This document shows positions 1 through 11,373 of a stretch of 64,000 bases of DNA, piece after piece. Source of the stretch: Pachypanchax playfairii (Eukaryota > Chordata > Actinopteri > Cyprinodontiformes > Aplocheilidae); NCBI GenBank assembly GCA_006937955.1, contig SSNP01000109.1:1429300-1493299 (forward strand), written 5' to 3'. The translations under genes and the position numbers were made by a program. The notes beneath the pieces are model-generated. The model did not search any database and was not told the DNA's origin. It saw nothing but the letters and a program-made list of their open reading frames with translations. Numbering within the stretch: position 1 is the stretch's first letter; every line of letters begins with the position of its first letter.

Positions 1-1849
1 ACATTTTAACATATTTTCAGTTTTAGGGATTTTTCACTTTTTTCTCATGTAAATGTCAACACTTTTTTTTTTGCTGGTTCGTAAGTAGAGCAGAAATTTT
101 GCACACGTCTGTTGGAGTCAGTGAACTATTTCGATTTCATGATTCTAGCTGAAATATTTTTAGATCAAGGCTGAAATAAGTTAAATGATACTGCATGTCT
201 TGTCTGATGTTTTTTTCTCTTTTCTTCCACTATTGAAAACTTGCAGAATGTCTCTTCTTTGCTTCAACTATAATTAAAGCGGGCAAACTAAAACCACAAA
301 AAAATCTTGACCATGAATTAAAGCGATTTGGCCAAATTTTTTTGTTTTAAGTGCAGATTTTTTTTTATACCAAAGCTGCCTCGATATCACCGAAACTGTG
401 TTTTAGAGCTTATAATCTTTTTAAATGTAAAATCAGTATATTTATAATATATCATTATCTTTTTTTGTTTTGCAAGTTACTGAACAGAGAAAACAAACTA
501 TTTCCTTATTAAAAAAAATATATGAAAGAGCATTTAAGACAAATAACAATTCTGAACCAGTTTGTCTCATTTTGAAATGTGCTCTGTAGACGATTCTGAC
601 GTCTTTTTGCTTCATCAGCATGTTTTAATCCTTCACTAATATCATCATATCGCCCGGCACTGATTTAAAGACTGATGTTGAGGAGTTAGTCCTTGCCAGT
701 CTTAAAGTCTTCTGCACCCTTTCACCTCAGATGTGCAGCTAATCCGGTGCTTCCCGGTCAGTGAGCGAGGGTTCTGCAATGTTTGGTCAGACTTTGACAG
801 CGGTGATCCCCCTCTGTGGGTGTGAGGATCAGCCTTTGAATAGTTCTGTTTCATCTGATGCTTCTGTTTCTGTGGGATTTGTTTTTACATTTGAGGAGTT
901 GGTTATTTGGGTTCCAGCAGAGTGGTCGCAAATGGGCTTTCTGTTTGCTGTACAGTTTGGGAACCCTGCAGATCTGCTTGTACAGTATCAGACATTGATC
1001 CGTTTCAACACGCCTGTGGTTTGCTCTCACATCATCGTTCTGAGGGAGAATGGATGTCAGGGGTCACACCAGCCTGTCGACGCACACAGAAGCAGAGCGG
1101 TTCCCCACTTTACCTCCAGCTGCCGCTGAGAGTCTGTAGTCAGAGAGGATGCTGGGAGATAAATTTAGACCTCCAGCTCCCTCTCCATCTGCCGTTGCTC
1201 AGAGTAGGATGGTTTCCATGGGAACATGTACCAGGCTACCGCCAGGAAGAGAGGCTGGAGAAGAGATGTGTGTGTTTGGGTTTGTTAAGTTTTAAGAAAA
1301 AATTGTAAAAAACCTTTTAAAAGCCCTGAGGAACGTTTACCTGGCCTTCGAACACAACGCCACGGTTTCTGGTGGCGGCGCTCTCCTTTGGACAAAAACT
1401 AATCTCAGCTGTAAAACTTCAGCAAAATTTGATGTGTGCTCACAGAGCTGGAGTTGGGTGTTTTATTGAAAGTCTGGACTCACCAACAGATCCAGCGAGT
1501 ACGATGGAAGTTGACAGTGTGTGACGGCATGTGTGTGTGAAGGAGATGAAGTGTGATTTCCTCCGTGTGTCAGGGCTCCCTCGGGTCCTTTCGTCAGAGT
1601 CTGTTTCTGCTGACGAAGCCCTCCCTATGCTCTGCACACGCTTCTCACTCATTCTGTCTCCTCATCTCTGCAAATGAGTCATTAATAACATTTCACCTGA
1701 AATTAGTTTGGACAACAAAACACCAAATTCACTTTGATACCAAACTATGAATTAACAAAGATCTGCCTCAGGACTCAGACTAGAAGGTCTCACCTTTTTA
1801 ACCCACAGCTAATGTTGAGCTAATGATGGTGTTACAGCTGTTTGGGTCT

Positions 1850-2115
1850 AGAGTTATGCACCATCTCATGTGATCTGTGAGCGCTCTGAGTTCTGAATGA
1901 CTCTGCTAATATGACATGAAATTGTAGCTCAGTATCTGTAAAATTCCCTGAGTTCTAGCCATTTTTGTTTGCTGTTGTTGATTAGCTGTGACAGCCATCT
2001 TGTATGGGGTTGATTCCTGAAATTAATCAGCCATACTGCATCCGCTGAAGAGTTTTTGAGAGTTTCATTAAAATCCATCATGTGGTTCATAAGATGTTTT
2101 ACCAACAGACAGAAT
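1850..2115 (+). repeat. Interspersed repeat ('agctgtgayggccatctt' family), copy 1
   Basis: This segment carries the phrase agctgtgacagccatctt, then a gattcctgaaattaatcag block and a tail 'gagagtttcattaaaatccatc...gttcataagatgttttaccaacaga'. The same succession appears twice in tandem at about 36400-36840. A similar tail (aaaattcatccattagtttt) ends the unrelated-looking repeat at 18493-18735. I infer an old dispersed teleost family; I cannot assign a class. Confidence 0.5.
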
Positions 2116-4852
2116 CCAGCAGATAATAGCAGTCTGACTCAGATCAGATTAGATCTGTTGGGTCCGGCCGACTGACGGTTCAGAGTTGCTGTATGTTGTT
2201 TTGTTTTGATTTTTTCCCAGTTACTGTCTGTGTGCTTCAGGCTGTGCGTGCTTTGTCTTCATGTAATCTGACATTCCTTTCCTTCATCTTCCTGGCACAG
2301 CCATGACTGTGTGTGTTTCCTTGCTCAGACCTGGCAGTCTAGACTACAATGAATAATGTAAGCGGAGCACTTCCCAGCATTAAAAACCTTCTAATTGGCC
2401 TGTTTATAAGGCCCACATCGACAGCTGATCTGGAGACCATTAAACTCAAACTCTGATACATGAACAGACATTTGTTACAGACAGTGTGGAAGACGACAGG
2501 TTTTCTTTCTTCTCATATCCAGAGGCTCTTGTTTCCCACTCGTTTCCACATTTTGTTTTTTTTTTTAGCTGTAGTTAACGATCCCTTTTAGCTAGTTTCT
2601 GATAAACAAGCACTTTTGCAGGGTCCAAGGTGAAATCTAAACTGGACGGTGTTCTTTAATGCAAACCTTTTGTTTACTGCTTCAGCTTAGTATGCACATG
2701 GAAATTAAGTTTTAGGAGCCCAAAAATTATAAATTTAATAAACAGTTTCTATCCTTTTATTTTTGTAAAAACCTCCAAAATATAATCATGTCATAGCCTC
2801 TAACTTCTAACATAACCTATAACCATGACCCATCTTCACCATCTTCACCATCTTCTTCACCTTGTGTTTACTTTTCATACCCAGTGTGTTAGTTGTCTGC
2901 ACATGCTCCACATTTTACTAACACATACAAGCTTGACTTGGCGTTTTCAGTGTTTCCATGTGGATGAAGACATTTCTAGAAACAAAAATGGGGTTACAGG
3001 GATATTTATAGGAACTATAAATAAAAAAGGTTGTTTTGGAAAAAACCTTGCTTTATTGTGAACGATATGTTATCCTGAAGAACAGCTTGTCTCTGGTTCG
3101 ACAACCCAAGACTGAAAAAGGTACAGCAGTAAACACGATGGAATGGAGGAGGAGGGGAAAAAAGAAACATGGAGAAGTGAATTTTAATGGTTATTTTGGT
3201 TTGTTCTGCTGTGTAATGACTACGAGTTGCTACTGAAAATCTGCTGTAATGAAAGACTGGACTGCTTACAGAGAAAAACAAAAAAACACAGTGGGCAGAT
3301 GATTGGCTCTCATCAGATGTGGGGAAATGTGGAGATGGAGCCAAGAAGCTGTCAGGTTGTTTCCAAACAGAAAGGTGATTCTCCTCCTTTTTATTCCAGC
3401 AGCTCTAATGAAGGCTGACTGTGCTCTGTGTGTGTTTGTGTGTTTGTGTGTATGTGTGCGTTTTGGGTTTTGCTCATTATAAAATGCAGTCATTACTGCA
3501 TTGTCACCACTGCCACCATAAGCTCCACTCGACTGTTTGGTTTGATTGTATAGCCAGTGGATTTAGATGTTTCCCTTCTTTCCTGGTTCATCTTCCTTGT
3601 ATTTTTACTCCTCCTTTACATCTGTGTCTGTTGTTTGACTGTGCATGTTAAGTTTACTCTGTATATCTTTACACTATTGCATCCATCTACAGCTGTCAAA
3701 GGGAACACACATGGAGTTCTCTTTACTGATCACTCATCTCCTGAGGGGTGAAAGGAGTTGATGGTGGTATCGATGTCATATCTAGTGAGTGATATTCTGG
3801 ATGAGTCTGTGCTGAGACTGTCAGCAGTCAGGCATGGCTGCTAAGGGAAAATGTTATGATTGGCCCTGACTATTCCTCCGAATGTGCTTTTATTGGCTGC
3901 AGAACAAGAATCCCGTGTCTAGAGTTGAGACTGAGTGCAGACTTTGTAGTAAAGTGGGAGATATTACAGTACATGGAGCTAGATAAGGAAGGAGTTCACT
4001 GTAGCCTCATCTCTTAAGTCTTCATGATCAGCTATTCTTATCCCTATAATAAACACACCTTTCTCATGCTGTGTGAGTGGGACATATTATTGTAGATCCA
4101 TTTTGATAAATGAATTCACAGGATCCTGACACAAGAGGTTTATTCTTGTCTTGGTCCCTCTTAATTTTTTGCAGTCTGGTGGTAGTATATGAGGAGTAAA
4201 GATGGCTTGAAAACAGATCAGATAGACATCAACAGTATTTTCAGTATGTTTTTCTCTGTTCCCTTACACCGGATTTCATCTGTGGAGGTTGCCTGTTTGA
4301 GCTGCTTTAACTCCAAACCAACCTGGTCATTGGTCAGATTTCCTTCTAGATTCAGGTTTATTCACATTTTAACTTTGGTTTGGATTTACATTTATGATTA
4401 AAATGTAGCGGCTTGGAGGCCTTTAGGTGTAAATACACATCCTACATTTCATGTTAACCATTTCACTGCTCAGAACACTATAACAGTAAAACGTCTTGAC
4501 CCTTATAGATTTACAGAAGTCTTTTGGTCATCTGAAGCTCAGCAGCGCTGCCTACCATCTCTATAAGAGCTGAAGCCAGAACAAATGAGAATAATAATGT
4601 GCTGCTGATGCAATTACCCTAAAAATTTCCTCATTACAACTGTGATTCTTTTTCAGAAACTGAGCCTTATTTGACATAATATGATTTCTGTAGACAATTT
4701 TTAATATAACTCGTTAATGAGACACTAATGTTTTGACCTTAGGTTGCACAACTTTAAAATGTTTCTACAAGTACACTTTATTTCAGTTTATATTTATTCC
4801 ACAAATGAATTACATAAGGTGCTGAAAAAAGAAAGAAAACATCTATTTTATA

Positions 4853-5010
4853 GGTGTTTGTCTTCAGCAGTCATTGGTCAAGAGGCGGTGTTACACCTGA
4901 ACAGGTTGTCAGTCTATCACAGAGACGTAAAGAGAAGAAAAATGATTTGCACACACACTTAAGAGCCAATTAGGTTGATCCCGGCTCACCTCCCAGGACT
5001 CCATTAAAAA
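4853..5010 (-). repeat. Fragment of the 'gagaggcggggt' interspersed repeat, copy 1
   Basis: The order of phrases (cagcagtcattggtcaagaggcgg, cacctgaacaggttg, cagtctatcacagag, agagccaatta) is the same as in the copies at 28500-28690 and 47595-47860. This copy is diverged and truncated. The head of what looks like the same family, at 28175-28385, contains tRNA-like promoter boxes, so the family is probably a SINE or SINE-like element. Confidence 0.5.
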
Positions 5011-5888
5011 CATAGGGTTTATCTCAATGGGTACAGCAAAGATCGAAAAATATTTTAATTTTATCTACGTCATTGCAGTTCAGAGTGAGAGAGTATAATT
5101 ATCAAGTCCTTTTTAAGACATTTTAAAGTGTCAATTTGTAAAAGAAAATTATGTCTAGCTTAAGAAACAAACAATCTGTATACCATCCGTGTACCCTTCG
5201 ATCATTGTCATATAGTTGCCTCTGCAAAGTCCATTAATTTCTGATAATGACACCTCATCGGACATTATTCCTTACTCATTTAGTTCCTTCTAGTAAAACT
5301 ACTGTGGTTTATTATTCACGCTTTGTTTGGGGCACAGTAACCAAAGTTTGGGCATGCATCAACCACGTGAAACCAAACGCAAGGGCCCGCATGGTGCACA
5401 CTTTTACAATATAATAATAGTAAAGTGAACAATATACACAATATACTGTATTATATAGTAAACAATATAATGGACATTATCTTAGCATCATTCCTGGCCA
5501 TGTGTTTTCACAACACAATGATTATCTTATATCGTGCAATTTTGTGCTCATTAAATGTTTTTAGTTAAAAACATTTCAGTGTTTTATTTTGTATTTTGGA
5601 CTTTTCAAATTTCATTTAGAAAATGGAAACACAATAAAACAGCAACACCTTTTACATGGGGTACATGCATTCCAAAACAAAGTGCATAAAGTCATCAGTT
5701 TTATTCAATCTTTCAGTCCTGGATGTCAGTGAAAAATAAAGACTGGAGGAAGTAACCTCCAGCAGAACTAGACTCATGATGGGCGACCATCTGCCATTTT
5801 ACAGGGTGCCAATGACAAAAAGCTACAATTTGAGAAATATAATCTCTTGCTGCAATATTTTGAAGAAGCTGTAATTTGTTTTTTATTT

Positions 5889-5917
5889 TGGCGTGTGTGT
5901 GTGTGTGTGGGGGGTGG
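5889..5917. repeat. (GT)n microsatellite with G-run
   Basis: A short GT run followed by GGGGGGTGG. About 380 bp downstream (6270-6300) lies a C/A-rich low-complexity run that is its rough inverse complement, just before the LINE fragment begins. Confidence 0.8.
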
Positions 5918-6312
5918 TTGGTCCGCCTATAGCAGTCTTGTCATTAAAGATCATTTGTTATAATGGGATATTGTTATCTAAAACAGAAAAAACCTTAAAA
6001 TGTTTGGTCGGGATCTAAAAGAAAAGTTGATGGTTCTGACCAGTAGTTCACAAAACTTTTAGCTTCTGACACAAAATAACATTTGCAAAAACTTTTGACT
6101 TTGAAAATCACTGTGTGAACTGTAAAAAAACATTAGCATAATAAAACAATTTCACCTTGTATTGTACCGTGTATATCCATTTATAAATAGTGTTTTCTTT
6201 ATTTTTTACATACAATAATAAAATTATTCTGTTAAAAATCATTTTTTTAGTTTTATTCCGTTTTTAGACCCCCCACACACACACCCCCACACCCCCCACT
6301 TACTGGTTTGTA

Positions 6313-8367
6313 ACCCACAGTGGGATCCTTTATGTCTTCCCATTGATTAACACATGGATATTGGACATGATCAATATGTCTTTAATGAATGGATATGTGC
6401 CTAAGGCCTTTAAGGTTGCTGTTATTAAACCTTTACTTAAGAAACCTGATCTTGATCCAGGATCTCCAGGTAATTATCGACCCATATCCAATTTACCCTT
6501 CATCTCAAAAATTCTAGAAAAGATAGTTGCAAACCAGTTATGTGATCATCTACACAGCAATAATCTTTTTGAAGAGTTCCAGTCAGGATTTAGAGCTCAT
6601 CATAGCACTGAAACAGCACTGGTGAAAGTTTCTAATGATATTCTCATGGCCTCAGACAGTGGACTTGTGTCTGTACTTGTCCTGTTAGATCTCAGTGCTG
6701 CGTTTGATACTATAGATCATAAGATCCTATTGAAGAGGCTTGAATATGATATTGGGATTCAGGGAACTGCATTAAACTGGTTTGAATCATAGTTAACTGA
6801 AAGATTCCAGTTTGTTCATGTAAATAATGAAGCTTCTTCATATACCAGAGTCAGTCATGGAGTTCCTCAGGGTTCAGTGCTTGGACCAATCCTCTTTACT
6901 ATATATATGTTACCGCTTGGTAACATTATTAGACAACATGGTATAAAATTCCATTTTTATGCTGATGATACTCAGTTATATCTATCAATGAAGCCTGATG
7001 AGACCAACCAGCTGCAGAGATTACAAGCTTGTCTTAATGATGTAAAACGTTGGATGACGCTTAATTTTTTGCTTTTAAATTCAGACAAGACAGAGGTTGT
7101 GACTTTTGGACCTGAGAATCTTAGGAACAAGTTGTGTAGTCAGTCATCAACGTTGGATGGCATTAATTTGGCCTCCAACAAGAAGGTAAAGAACCTGGGT
7201 GTTATCTTTGACCAGGACATGTCCTTTAGTTCTCCTATAAAGCATGTTACCAGGACGGCCTACTTCCACCTGCGTAATGTTGCTAAAATTAGGAGCATTT
7301 TGAATCAAAGGGATGCAGAAACTTTAGTTCACGCATTTATTACTTCTAGACTTGATTACTGTAATTCATTAATATCAGGGTGTTCTAATAGTGCTGTTAA
7401 AGGCCTCCAGCTGATCCAAAATACTGCTGCCAGAGTTCTGATGAGAGTTAGAAGGAGAGACCATATTTCTCCTGTTTTAGCATCACTTCATTGGCTCCCT
7501 GTAAGGTCTAGAATAAAGTTTAAGGTTTTACTTTTAATGTATAAGGCCTTGAAAGACCAAGCTCCAGCTTATCTTAAAGATCTTATTGTTCCATATGCTC
7601 CTAACAGAGCACTTCGCTCTCAGACTGCAGGTCTGCTTGTAGTTCCTAGAATTTCTAAAAGTAGAATGGGAGGAAGAGCTTTTAGTTATCAGGCTCCTCT
7701 CCTGTGGAACCAGCTTCCACTTTTTATCCGTGAGGCAGACACCTTGTGTAGTTTTAAGAATAGACTTAAAACTTTCCTTTTTACACAATCCTATAATCAG
7801 GGTTAGCTTAGGTTCTCCTGAGCTTTCCCTTTAGTTATGCTGCTATAGGTTTAGACTGCCGAAGGACATACTGACCACATTATTTCAGTCTGCTGTCTTT
7901 CTTTACTCTGGCTGCCTCTGAGGAGGGTGTATCTCACATAAACAAGGAATGAAATATTCCCACTAGAGCCATCAAATTGTTATTGCTTTGATTGTTACTG
8001 CTGCCATTAACTGTTTCTCTGTTTATCTTTCTATAGACATGACGACTGGCCAAAATACATCTGTGTTTGTCTGTGTCTCTTTCCTGTCAGCTCAGACCCC
8101 AGTCGGCTAAGGCAGAAGGCCGCCCATCCTGAGCCGGGTTCTGCTAGAGGTTTCTTCCTGTTAAAAGGGAGTCGTTCCTTTCCACTGTCGCCAATTGTGC
8201 TTGCTCAGGATGGGGGATTGTGCTGAAATAACAATTCAGCCCAATCGGCTGGTTCCTTAGATAGAAAATGTTTTATTATTAATTGGTTGATTTTTCTGTG
8301 AAGTGCCTTGAAATGACTTTGTCATGAACTGGCGCTTTATAAATAAATAAACTTGAACTTAAACTTA
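6313..8367 (+). mobile_element. L2/Maui-type LINE, 5'-truncated, one premature stop
   Basis: A reverse-transcriptase reading frame runs in one frame from 6343 to 7806, interrupted only by a TAG at 6790-6792. Visible RT landmarks are NYRPISNLPF, FQSGFRAHHSTETAL, DLSAAFDTIDH, HGVPQGSVLGPILF and the catalytic YADD box at 6958-6969. The residue expected at the stop is tyrosine in a WFxSYL motif, so a single substitution explains it. After the frame comes a 3' UTR ending in the short repeated tail aacttgaacttaaact, typical of L2-clade elements. The 5' part (endonuclease and ORF1) is missing, as usual for truncated LINE insertions. It lies in the sense strand of the hivep3 5' intron. Clade assignment is from family knowledge of RT motifs; no alignment was run. 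Confidence 0.85.
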
Positions 8368-9038
8368 AACTTGACCCTCCACTTTTGTAACTTCTGTTTA
8401 AGATCAAGCCGTTCTTGTTTTTTAGCTCAGAGAGCTTGTCGAGACAGAAACTGCCAGGTTGAATCTTGTTCTATGAGGATTTTTAAAGCTGGTGTATGAG
8501 ATGTGAAACATCAGTGATAACAGTGGGAAGAAGGCAATTTCCCAAACATTTTTTAAATTTAAGACAGTTTGATGAAGTCATCAGTGTCGAGTTACAGAAA
8601 CATGCAGGTCAACCCTTCTTTCTAGATCTCTCTATACAAAGTGAAATTCCTTTAAATTAGTGTAATGTCCTACTTCTTGTTGCCAGTGTAACAGCCTTTA
8701 TGCATACAAGGGTTGACAGTTGTGTGCCTATAAGGAAGAAAGGAGAGGAACTCCATAACAACAGTGATTTTCAAGTAAATTTTAAAAAGCTATAAACAAA
8801 GTGGAGTCATGTTGTTGTAGCTGTATTGGCACATGGGGAACGTTTGTTTTTTTCTGTTTGCTGAGTATTTTCTAATTAGTTCTGAAGTAGTTGGCACTGA
8901 AGATGAAAATGATTTAACTTTATGAGATATTTTACACCAGGTTCTCTGTGAATAAATCTTTTTTTAATCTAATAGATGCACAGAATGACTCATTTATTTT
9001 TTGTAACTCTGTGTTTTACTGTTTTTGTTTTCTTTTAG
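8368..9038. other. Intron remainder, no feature seen
   Basis: AT-rich sequence between the LINE tail and the acceptor of the first coding hivep3 exon. I see no open frame, RNA gene or clear repeat in it. Confidence 0.5.
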
Positions 9039-9389
9039 ATCCGTCCAAAAGCTGAACAGCTACCACTCTGCACCGCCAATAATGGAGATGTGCAGAAGAA
9101 CTTGGGAGGACTGTTAAAATGGCTGAGGCTCAACAGAAGCTTAGCTGCTTTCCACAGAAAGAACATTCATGTTTACCTGCATCTCTGCAGCTCCAGGGCA
9201 CCTTTTAATGATGCCTCATTTTGCTCTCTTGAATAACTCTTGCCCCACACTGAAAAAGGTCCTCTGTTTTGATTTACAGTTCAGTCTGTCAATGTTCCCC
9301 AGCCCTTGACCTCTCTGTTGTCATGCGGTTGGACCAATGAGGCTCAGGGAGCCTTTTGTTGCGTGTCTGTGAGGTCTCCTCCTCACTCT
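9039..9389 (+). promoter_or_regulatory. hivep3: hivep3 5' UTR segment with three upstream ORFs
   Basis: This is the non-coding start of the exon that contains the hivep3 ATG. Three short frames precede the main start: ATG at 9082 (11 codons, stop TAA ending 9117), ATG at 9119 (29 codons), and ATG-ATG at 9208 (33 codons, TGA ending 9309). None overlaps the main start at 9390. The main frame is closed by TGA at 9270-9272, so no longer N-terminus can enter from an upstream exon in this frame. The main ATG has G at +4 but T at -3, a moderate context. Translational damping by the uORFs is an inference. Confidence 0.7.
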
Positions 9390-11373
9390 ATGGAGGCTGA
9401 GCCCAGCCGTCCGGCTAATGGGGAGCGCTCTGGAAGGCAAGAGTCACAGCACCTAACAGCTGAATCTTCATTAGGATCTTGTCCACCTCAGCAGCCCCAG
9501 CAGCCTCCCAATCCTCGTCCTGTACACAGGGCTTTGGGTCGCCTACAGAATCGCCAACCCAAGCGTACTGACTTGCTTCGGTTACAGCAACAGCAAGCAG
9601 CAGCATGGCAGCATTCACACACCCCAGGTCCTTCAGGAGGCAGTTTTTTTTCTATGACTTCCTCCACAGTGTCATCCCACCCTTCTACTTCCTCCACCCA
9701 GGGTGATCATGGCCATGGGGTGCCATCTCACTCCAGTCAGGAGGGTTCAGAAGGTCTCAGTTCATCTAGAAAGGGAGAGAAGAAACCACAAAAACCAGGG
9801 AAATATGTATGCTCTTACTGTGGCCGTCCATGTGCCAAGCCAAGTGTTCTTGAGAAACACATACGCTCTCATACAGGAGAAAGACCCTATCCTTGTGGTC
9901 CCTGCGGCTTTTCTTTCAAGACCAAGAGCAACCTTTACAAGCACCGAAAGTCCCATGCCCATCGCATAAAAGTAGGTCTAGCTTCCAGTCGTGATGAGCC
10001 AAGTTTGAGTGGACCAGAAGGTAGTAGTGTTGGAGAAGATCCTGAAGAGCACACAGAGGGAGAAAGCACTGAGTCTGAAGAAGAAACAGGGCAGCGTAGA
10101 AAATCCTCCTCTAAGGAGATGTATAGACAGCGGAAGAAAGGAGGTAAGGAGCGACTGGGAGGCTCAGAGGAGAGTCAGAAGACTGAGGACTCTCAGGCTG
10201 TCAAGCAAAGACTGGCACTGAGGCTTAGTGAGAGAAAACGTGGCCCTTTGGCTTCTCCAGGAGACCAATCCTCCTCTCTCTCCACCTCATCTTCTTCCCT
10301 TGGCCCTGGTAGTAAAGGGAGCACAGAGTCTGGCTATTTCTCTGGGTCAGGCAGTACTGACCTGTCCCAGGTTAGTCCACCCAGTTCAAGTGCCAAAACC
10401 TATGCAGAAATCATTTTAGGAAAGTATGGAAGGCTGGGGGGGCAGCAGCGCAATCCCCACCAGCAGCAGCTTCATCCTTCACATTCCTCATCCTCAGGAA
10501 GTGAGGAGAAGAGCATTCCCTTTGCTGTGCCCAAAACACAAGTTATAGAGCACATTACCAAGCTCATCACTATCAATGAAGCAGTTGTGGACACAAGTGA
10601 GATTGACAGTGTCAAACCTCGACGCTCGTCTCTGTCCAGAAAGAGCAGTACGGAGTCACCCAAATTTATTGCCCCTAAAGATCCCAATGCTTTTGATTCA
10701 AAAATAGAAACTGGAGGCCCTAGTGGTTTGAGACATCTCCAGAGTCCTGAGACAGATCCAACAGCTACACATGAACTGTCAGCAATGCCTCTCCATAGAA
10801 GTCATTCATTGCCATCATCCACCAGCCAAGAAGAGCCCTTCTCCTCAGTCACCATGTCTCCAAGAGGTTACTGCCTTAGTCAGTCATTTGATGAGCAGCA
10901 AGCAGCTGTAGCAGAGATGAGGGGTGCCCAACGAATGCTCAGACGCCAGCCTGCCATAGAGGTTCCTCTGGGAGCCGAGTTAATTTTGGAGGGGGCCAGC
11001 CCCTTATCCTTATCCTCTACAGCAAGAGTCACTGAACCAGCCAAGCTGCAGCTGCAGCAGCATACGACTCTAAATGTGTTTGAATGTGGCGTTTGTGGAG
11101 TCTGTTTCAAACACAGTGAAGACTATGAGGCTCACAGAAGCATCTGCTCAGAACAAGAACAAGAGAGCGGTGACGCAAGTAAGACAAGCAGAGATGATCG
11201 ACCCCTCTTGATGCACTCTAAGTTCCGGGTACTTGCCATGGCTGTGAGGAAGAGGAGGAAGGAGGAGAGTCTGGAGGAAGATCCTCCTAGCCCTGGAACT
11301 GTACCAATGTCAAGCAGCTCCGCAGGCCTCATTTCTGTCCAAAGCAGACCGGAGCACAGCCAAGCTTTCTCAG
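9390..11373 (+). CDS. hivep3: hivep3 coding exon 1: N-terminal ZAS zinc fingers and C2HC finger
   Basis: Residues 1-661 and the first base of 662; the donor is CAG|gtttgt. Finger 1 uses C141, C144, H157 and H161, with a TGERPY linker to finger 2 (C169, C172, H185, H189). Behind them lies an acidic GESTESEEE stretch, then GSTESGYFSGSGST, the conserved LITINEAVVDTSEIDSVKPR block and the SLSRKSS serine/basic motif, and finally a C2HC finger with C566, C569, H582 and C586. Codons and domains are intact. Confidence 0.93.

Larger units (their letters stand above)
1..9038 (+). other. 5' intron / upstream sequence of hivep3
   Basis: No supported coding exon is seen here. The stretch is AT-rich and runs to a clear acceptor (pyrimidine tract, AG at 9037-9038). 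Since the first visible hivep3 exon is entered by splicing, this must be at least partly 5' intron. It contains a diverged interspersed repeat at about 1850-2115, a second at about 4850-5005, and the L2-type LINE at 6313-8367. Short reading frames at 761-1308 look like chance frames: they overlap each other in different frames and have no recognisable domain. Confidence 0.6.

Noticed and set aside
761..1308. Two overlapping frames of 122 and 133 codons
   Set aside because: They are in different frames, lack any recognised domain, splice sites or conserved composition, and sit in intron; chance frames are the simpler explanation.
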